Shown here in pieces: positions 5,000 through 9,236 of a DNA stretch of 9,236 nt; positions within the stretch are counted from its first letter, which is position 1, and each line of letters begins with the position of its first letter. The stretch is from Colimorpha_A sp900556615 (lineage in GTDB: Bacteria > Bacillota > Clostridia > Oscillospirales > CAG-272), in contig CAVBUH010000105.1 of assembly GCA_963598415.1 (NCBI GenBank), positions 1 through 9,236 of the forward strand, read 5' to 3'. Position numbers and translations under genes: made by a program. Under the pieces are notes generated by a model, which saw only the letters and a list, made by a program, of their open reading frames with translations, was not told the origin of the DNA and searched no databases.

Positions 5000-6679
5000 A
5001 TGGCTTTTTTGAACATTCCGAAGGGAAAATCCGAATTTGAAAAGATCCGTAGAGAAGGTCTATACTATGTCGATAAGACAGGGCTGATTGGTGAAATACT
5101 CAAGTCGTCCGGTACGCAAGTTACATTAATAACTCGCCCGCGCCGCTTTGGAAAGACGTTAGGAATGAGTACGCTTGAGTGCTTCTTAGACATTCAAAAA
5201 GATAGCAAGAGTTTGTTTGAGGGACTGGAAATTTCAAAGCAAAAGGATATTTGCGATGCGTGGATGAACCAGTGGCCTGTGATGAGTTTGAGTCTTAAAG
5301 CAGTTGAAGGAAACGACTTTTCAACTGCGTATGAGCAGTTTGCTTATGAAATTGGAGAACTTTATAAGAAACATGAATATCTGATGCAAAGCTCGGTGCT
5401 GAACGAAGAAGAAAAGAAGCTGTTTTGGAACATTGCGTATAAGCACGCGGGAAAGGTTGAAGTGATGCGGTCACTTCAAATTCTCTCAGAGTTTCTGAAC
5501 AGACACTATCATAAAAATGTAATTCTTCTCATTGATGAGTATGATGTTCCTATGGCAAAAGCAACCAGCAACGGCTACTACAAAGAAATGCTTGAAATCA
5601 TGAAGGGATTTATGCAGGCATTAAAGGATAATCCGTATCTTCAACTTGCCGTGGTTACTGGATGCCTGAAAATTGCAAAGGAGAGCATTTTTACAGGCAC
5701 AAACAATTTCGTCTCGAACACAATTACTTCGTCTCACCTTAACGAATACTATGGATTTGTTCAAAGCGAAGTGGATAAAATCCTTGAAGATGCAGGCATC
5801 AAGGGGAAGAAAGAAGTCATAAAGAAATGGTATGATGGTTATCATTTCGGTGATGCTGATGTCTATTGCCCTTGGGATGTGATGTGCTATATTGATGATT
5901 TGCAGAAAAATTCCAATGCAGAACCAGATGAGTACTGGAAAGATACGAGTGACAACGCAATCATTCGCTCGTTCATTGATTATGCCGGCACAAGCATTAC
6001 AAAGAAAATGGAAACGCTGATGAGCGGCGGATATATCGTACAGAGAGTGGATGAAAATCTGACGTATGACTATTTGCACTCATCTGAGGAAAATCTATGG
6101 AGCATGATGTACCTGACGGGCTATTTGACACGGGTCAGAGATGGTGAAATCAATGAAGCTCTTCCGGATAACATGGTGGCGCTGAAAATTCCGAATTTGG
6201 AAATCAAACAGATTTTTGAAACAGAGGTCGCTGAATGGTTTGAGGAAAGTGCTTCTAAATGGAATAAGAATGCACTTTTTGAAGCCGTGTGGCGTGGCGA
6301 CTGCGAAAGCATCACAAGGGAAGTGAGCACACTATTAAGGCGCACCATAAGCTACCATGATTATGGAGAGGACTTTTATCACGCATTTCTGAGCGGTATT
6401 TTCGCTGGTGCAGGATATCAGGTGGATTCAAACAAGGAACATGGAGAAGGTCGAAGTGATGTCGTTGTCTGCGATACGATCAATGGCCGGGTGGCTATTT
6501 TTGAAGCGAAACGCGCGATGACATTAGGCGATTTGGAATCTGCGTGTGACAAGGCGCTGCGGCAAATTGACCAAAGAATGTATGCCAAGGATTTTGAAGA
6601 TGAATATGACAGTGACCACATTCATTGCTATGGCATTGCGTTCTATAAGAAACGCTGCTTCGTAAAGAAAAAGGATTGA
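5000..6679 (+). CDS. AAA-ATPase-like / PDDEXK_9 nuclease-like protein, intact copy 2
   Basis: The protein has 559 aa if started at ATG 5000, which has AAGGGAG at 8 nt spacing; the upstream ATG at 4976 lacks one. The N-terminal ATPase domain shows the family's signature FLNIPKGKSEFEKIR and YYVDKT (22-27), P-loop RPRRFGKTL (46-54), Walker B VILLIDEYDVP (174-184) with D179-E180, and a following VVTGCLKIAKESIFTG region (218-233). A middle helical region has WYDGYHFG (277-284) and LTGYLT (372-377). The C-terminal PD-(D/E)XK core has D487 (GRSDVVV) and E502-A-K504 (IFEAK). The protein is cytoplasmic with no membrane segment. The family is common and multi-copy in anaerobic Bacillota and Bacteroidota; its function is not established, though nuclease or mobile-element roles have been proposed. 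The gene converges on an AAA/DUF4143 ATPase 140 bp downstream. Confidence 0.92.
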   Translation: MAFLNIPKGKSEFEKIRREGLYYVDKTGLIGEILKSSGTQVTLITRPRRFGKTLGMSTLECFLDIQKDSKSLFEGLEISKQKDICDAWMNQWPVMSLSLKAVEGNDFSTAYEQFAYEIGELYKKHEYLMQSSVLNEEEKKLFWNIAYKHAGKVEVMRSLQILSEFLNRHYHKNVILLIDEYDVPMAKATSNGYYKEMLEIMKGFMQALKDNPYLQLAVVTGCLKIAKESIFTGTNNFVSNTITSSHLNEYYGFVQSEVDKILEDAGIKGKKEVIKKWYDGYHFGDADVYCPWDVMCYIDDLQKNSNAEPDEYWKDTSDNAIIRSFIDYAGTSITKKMETLMSGGYIVQRVDENLTYDYLHSSEENLWSMMYLTGYLTRVRDGEINEALPDNMVALKIPNLEIKQIFETEVAEWFEESASKWNKNALFEAVWRGDCESITREVSTLLRRTISYHDYGEDFYHAFLSGIFAGAGYQVDSNKEHGEGRSDVVVCDTINGRVAIFEAKRAMTLGDLESACDKALRQIDQRMYAKDFEDEYDSDHIHCYGIAFYKKRCFVKKKD

Positions 6680-6688
6680 GTATTTTCA

Positions 6689-6729
6689 GCCCGTCAGCAT
6701 ACTGTGAATAACACAGTGTGCTGGCGGGC
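6689..6729 (+). terminator. Hairpin between the convergent copy-2 genes
   Basis: This is the same hairpin as at 4607-4649, with an 18-bp stem and AATAA loop. Relative to copy 1, one G.T pair has become T-A while the outermost pair is lost. A short pyrimidine run (gctttgg) follows. It lies between a plus-strand and a minus-strand gene and probably ends transcription of the former, perhaps both. Confidence 0.55.
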
Positions 6730-6754
6730 GCTTTGGCATTTCAGGATGAGTTTC

Positions 6755-6772
6755 TACCTATTATAATAGGTA
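6755..6772. repeat. Perfect 18-bp palindrome TACCTATTATAATAGGTA
   Basis: The sequence equals its own reverse complement. It sits between the hairpin and the 3' end of the DUF4143 gene. In copy 1 the matching site (4674-4690) is a 17-base broken version, tacctattagataagta, so the symmetry is not conserved between copies. Confidence 0.6.
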
Positions 6773-6819
6773 CATTCTACGGCGGGGACTCAAAGAACGT
6801 GTCTCTGAAAATGCAGTGA

Positions 6820-8139
6820 TTATTCGTTGAGAAGCCAATCAATGAGGTTCTCGGATTTGATGCCGTCATAGGAAGTATCAAGTCCCGGCTCAAGAGATAA
6901 CACGATTTTTTCGTAGTTATCACGAATGCTTTGCAGCGGTGCGAGTTCACGCTTGCGCACGTCCTCGCTCATCATGGACTCCGTTACCTGAATATACTTT
7001 TTTTCGTCAGCTGTCGTTGCGATGAAATCCACCTCGTCATTGCCGATTTTGCCGATTGCTACATCATAGCCACGGCGAAGAAGCTCAAAGTAAACGACAT
7101 TCTCGATGGCGTGACCGCTGTCGCGATTGCGAAAACCCAGTAAATAATTGCGAAGTCCGATGTCAACGATATAGTATTTTCCGAGCGTGCGGAGGTAGGC
7201 TTTGCCCTTGATGTCAAAGCGTTTGATTTCATAGAAGAAGTAGCTCTCCAACAGCGCATTCACATAGGCTTGTACAGTATGTGCGCTGGGGATACCCTTG
7301 CGTTTATCATCGTCCAAAAGCCCTTCGTTTACCAGTATATTACCGATGGAGGCAATAGAAACGCTGGAGCCGATATTATCTGCAAGGAACAGGATAATCT
7401 TGCGAAGCAGCGCAGGGTCTGTGATTTGCTTTTGCCCTCTGCGAGTTTCTCGCTCCAGAATATCGCGGATTACGACTGTGGAATAGATGCCATCAAGAAG
7501 TGCCAGCACCTTTTCCTGCTCCAGACCAACATCAGCAATGCCGGGCATCCCGCCGAAGCGCATATAGGCAGCGAAAACCTCTCGCAACTCATAGCGTTCA
7601 TTGTTTTTATCGAATACCTGTTTGCGAAGCCCGCCAAGCGCACTTTGCGTTTCACGAACATCAAAACCATGAAAATCGAGAAATTCGCGGAAAGAGAGCG
7701 GCAGCATTTTGATTTCTACGCACCGTCCGGAGAGATAGGTGGCATACTCCGAAGAAAGAAGATAGGCATTCGACCCGGTAACATAGATATCGCAATCAAA
7801 GTCCACACGGAAAGCGTTTACTGCATCTTCCCATGCTTTGATTCGCTGCAGCTCGTCAAAGAAAAGGTACATCCTCTTTCCGGCGATGATGCGCTCTTTC
7901 ACATATCGGTAGACATCGTCAGCACTCATCTTATGAAAATCAAAGGACTCAAAATTCATCTCGATAATCTGCTCCGGCAGAACACCGGTATCCTTCAAAT
8001 GCTGAACCATCAACTTTAACAGACTGGACTTACCGCAGCGGCGAATACCGGTAATAACCTTGACTGGTTCCGTATCCTGAAAGCCAATCAGCTTATTCAA
8101 ATAGCTGTCGCGCCGTCTAAGTTCATGAGAATCTATCAT
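6820..8139 (-). CDS. AAA (AAA_14) ATPase with DUF4143 domain
   Basis: The protein has 439 aa from ATG 8139, which has AGGAGG at 8 nt spacing; an upstream in-frame start at 8223 has no RBS and lies above the promoter. The ATPase domain has P-loop GIRRCGKSSL (31-40), Walker B YLFFDELQ (91-98), sensor-like YVTGSNA (119-125) and LSGR (136-139). A winged-helix-like linker follows (about 240-300), then DUF4143 with a restriction-endonuclease-like core: E346, FELLRRGYDVAIGK, D371 in NDEVDF, and YIQV (382-385), where the usual lysine of ExK is not evident. Such ATPases are abundant in anaerobic bacteria and archaea, with unknown function. It converges with the AAA-PDDEXK gene, and a truncated copy of its 3' end lies after copy 1, suggesting the two genes travel as one cassette. 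Confidence 0.92.
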   Translation of the reverse strand: MIDSHELRRRDSYLNKLIGFQDTEPVKVITGIRRCGKSSLLKLMVQHLKDTGVLPEQIIEMNFESFDFHKMSADDVYRYVKERIIAGKRMYLFFDELQRIKAWEDAVNAFRVDFDCDIYVTGSNAYLLSSEYATYLSGRCVEIKMLPLSFREFLDFHGFDVRETQSALGGLRKQVFDKNNERYELREVFAAYMRFGGMPGIADVGLEQEKVLALLDGIYSTVVIRDILERETRRGQKQITDPALLRKIILFLADNIGSSVSIASIGNILVNEGLLDDDKRKGIPSAHTVQAYVNALLESYFFYEIKRFDIKGKAYLRTLGKYYIVDIGLRNYLLGFRNRDSGHAIENVVYFELLRRGYDVAIGKIGNDEVDFIATTADEKKYIQVTESMMSEDVRKRELAPLQSIRDNYEKIVLSLEPGLDTSYDGIKSENLIDWLLNE

Positions 8140-8161
8140 GTGGTACACCTCCTGTATCATT

Positions 8162-8170
8162 AGTATAGCA
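8162..8170 (-). promoter_or_regulatory. Extended -10 promoter of the DUF4143 gene
   Basis: On the minus strand TGC directly precedes TATACT (8167-8162), an extended -10 element. The -35 match (TTTATT at 17 nt) is weak. The RBS follows within about 12 nt of the -10, so the leader is very short. An imperfect 14-bp palindrome, TGCACTGCAATGCA at 8196-8209, sits near the -35 and could be an operator. Confidence 0.5.
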
Positions 8171-8393
8171 CAAATCGGCGAAAAAATAAAGTAAATGCAC
8201 TGCAATGCAAAAACTTTTAACATTCGACCGACTTTGCAGCGCTAATCAATAACAGTCTGTGGATACTATGCGCAGCGCGGTATGCTGGGGTTCATTTGCG
8301 TTAGTCAGAATACAAAGATTCGCGGCGATTCTTATTTGAAAATGGTATCGGCTGATTTCTATTGGGAATATGATTGCGTGAAAACACAAAAAA

Positions 8394-8409
8394 ATTCCGA
8401 TTTCGGAAT
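8394..8409. promoter_or_regulatory. Possible operator: ATTCCGA-TT-TCGGAAT inverted repeat
   Basis: Perfect 7-bp arms around TT end 6 nt upstream of the -35 of the right-hand ATPase gene. Preceding A7 makes it a conceivable minus-strand terminator-like signal too, but its placement next to the promoter favours a protein-binding site. Confidence 0.45.
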
Positions 8410-8415
8410 ACTATA

Positions 8416-8444
8416 TTGACTTCGAGAATATTCTGTTCTATAAT
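8416..8444 (+). promoter_or_regulatory. Strong sigma-A promoter with a palindromic spacer
   Basis: TTGACT (8416-8421), a 17-nt spacer and TATAAT (8439-8444) form a near-consensus promoter for the gene at 8474. The spacer holds a perfect 10-bp palindrome AGAATATTCT (8425-8434), a likely repressor site given its position between -35 and -10. The rest of 8171-8393 shows no convincing gene. Confidence 0.75.
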
Positions 8445-8473
8445 AGAGATACTTCTTGCAGGAGGTGTATTCA

Positions 8474-9236
8474 GTGGTAGAGCGAAAAGAGTATCTTGAC
8501 GAGCTGATTGGCTGGAAGGACGAACAAGTCATCAAGGTCGTGACCGGCATTCGCCGCTGCGGAAAATCCACATTGCTGGCGCAGTATCAAACTTGGCTCA
8601 AGGAGAATGGCATTGCAGATGCGCAGATTGTTTCGATAAACTTCGAGGAATTGGAGTATGAGGAACTGCTGGATTACAAAAAGCTGTACGCATATCTGAA
8701 AGAACGGCTGATTCCCGAAAAAAACACCTACATCTTTCTTGATGAAATTCAAAAGGTTGCTGACTTTGAAAAGGTCGTGGATAGTCTGTATGTGAAGCCC
8801 AATGTGGATATTTACATCACCGGCTCTAATGCGTACACGCTTTCTGGCGACCTTGCCACGCTTCTGACAGGGCGCTATGTGGAGATTAAGATGCTCCCGC
8901 TTTCGCTGAAAGAATTTCTGACGATTACAGGGATGGACGAAGAGAACGGCTTTGCGGAGTACTTGAAATGCGGCGGACTGCCTTACGTCGCTCGGATGGG
9001 GCGCACCACAGCAAAAGTGGAAACCTATTTGGAGGGCATCTACAATACCGTTATCGTGAAAGACATCGAAGATAGGCAGGTGCGGCGCGAAAGCGAGCCG
9101 AGCAAGCGGAAAATCACAGACATTGCCCTGCTGAAATCAATTGCCAAATACCTTGCAAGCGTGGTGGGCAGCCCTGTTTCCATTCGCAGCATTACCGACT
9201 ATCTGATTTCTTCCGGCAGAAAAGTTTCTCCGAATA
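8474..9236 (+). CDS. AAA (AAA_14)/DUF4143-type ATPase, second paralogue, truncated by the window end
   Basis: The gene starts at GTG 8474, with AGGAGGTG at 8460-8467. It is open to the window end, giving 254 residues of an expected ~400-440. The P-loop GIRRCGKSTL is at 26-35, Walker B YIFLDEIQ at 86-93, sensor-like YITGSNA at 114-120, LTGRYVEIKMLPLS at 131-144, and GGLPY at 167-171. The beginning of the winged-helix linker (about 215-250) is present; the DUF4143 nuclease-like end is outside. It belongs to the same family as the minus-strand gene at 6820-8139 but is clearly diverged from it, so it is not part of the tandem duplication. The two are transcribed divergently from a 334-bp intergenic region. 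Confidence 0.9.
   Translation, partial: MVERKEYLDELIGWKDEQVIKVVTGIRRCGKSTLLAQYQTWLKENGIADAQIVSINFEELEYEELLDYKKLYAYLKERLIPEKNTYIFLDEIQKVADFEKVVDSLYVKPNVDIYITGSNAYTLSGDLATLLTGRYVEIKMLPLSLKEFLTITGMDEENGFAEYLKCGGLPYVARMGRTTAKVETYLEGIYNTVIVKDIEDRQVRRESEPSKRKITDIALLKSIAKYLASVVGSPVSIRSITDYLISSGRKVSPN

Larger units (their letters stand above)
4854..7090. repeat. Tandem duplication, copy 2 (intact)
   Basis: This is the counterpart of 2774-4853. It includes leader, intact AAA-PDDEXK gene, hairpin, an 18-bp palindrome and the 3' part of the convergent ATPase gene. Identity is uneven: about 390 bp at the end of the AAA-PDDEXK gene appear identical, while leader and 5' gene parts are clearly diverged. 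The right limit is approximate, set by where the copy-1 ATPase remnant ends. Confidence 0.7.

Noticed and set aside
7270..8019. 249-aa plus-strand ORF
   Set aside because: It lies antisense to the well-supported DUF4143 ATPase and has no RBS or recognisable domain.
8290..8417. Short plus-strand open frame (SQNTKIRGDSYLKMVSADFY) before the right-hand ATPase
   Set aside because: No start, no RBS and no recognised family; it overlaps the promoter and could be a gene remnant, but support is too weak.

Overview
The window looks like accessory DNA of a low-to-mid GC Bacillota (Firmicutes), probably an anaerobe of the Clostridia or Negativicutes type. This rests on strong AGGAGG-type ribosome binding sites, sigma-A style promoters and the protein families present. 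No taxonomic marker gene is present, so the assignment is an inference. The left edge is the 3' part of a tRNA-Ser(CGA) gene on the minus strand, cut off at its anticodon loop. That is the typical scar of a tyrosine-recombinase element integrated in a tRNA gene. The geometry says chromosome lies left of position 1 and the element extends rightwards. The far end and the integrase are not in the window.

Region by region. 1-54: att/tRNA fragment. 199-253: short direct and inverted repeats, possibly integrase or excisionase binding sites. 317-910: a double helix-turn-helix DNA-binding protein of the type found at element ends. 873-1187 (minus): an unrecognised small ORF. 1227-1478 (minus): ruins of a DUF1016/YhcG-type nuclease gene with frameshifts and stops, containing a perfect 49-bp inverted repeat. 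1459-2442 (minus): an AT-rich gene for a 327-aa protein of uncertain, possibly HEPN-like, family with its own promoter and long leader.

2774-7090 is a tandem duplication with a period of about 2,080 bp. Each unit contained a conserved promoter/leader, a gene for an AAA-ATPase-like + PD-(D/E)XK (PDDEXK_9) protein, a hairpin terminator, and a convergent minus-strand AAA/DUF4143 ATPase gene. In copy 1 the AAA-PDDEXK gene carries a single-base deletion, and its convergent ATPase has shrunk to a remnant of about 115 bp. In copy 2 both genes are intact. The last ~390 bp of the two AAA-PDDEXK genes, encoding the nuclease, appear identical although the upstream parts have diverged, which suggests recent gene conversion.

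8140-8473 is a divergent promoter region with palindromes. To its right a second, distinct AAA/DUF4143 gene starts at a GTG and runs off the window end.

The unifying theme is a cluster of proteins pairing a P-loop ATPase with a restriction-endonuclease-like fold, mixed with a DUF1016 nuclease relic and a possible HEPN protein, next to an integration scar. This resembles a defence or selfish-gene hotspot, but biological function cannot be proven from the sequence alone.
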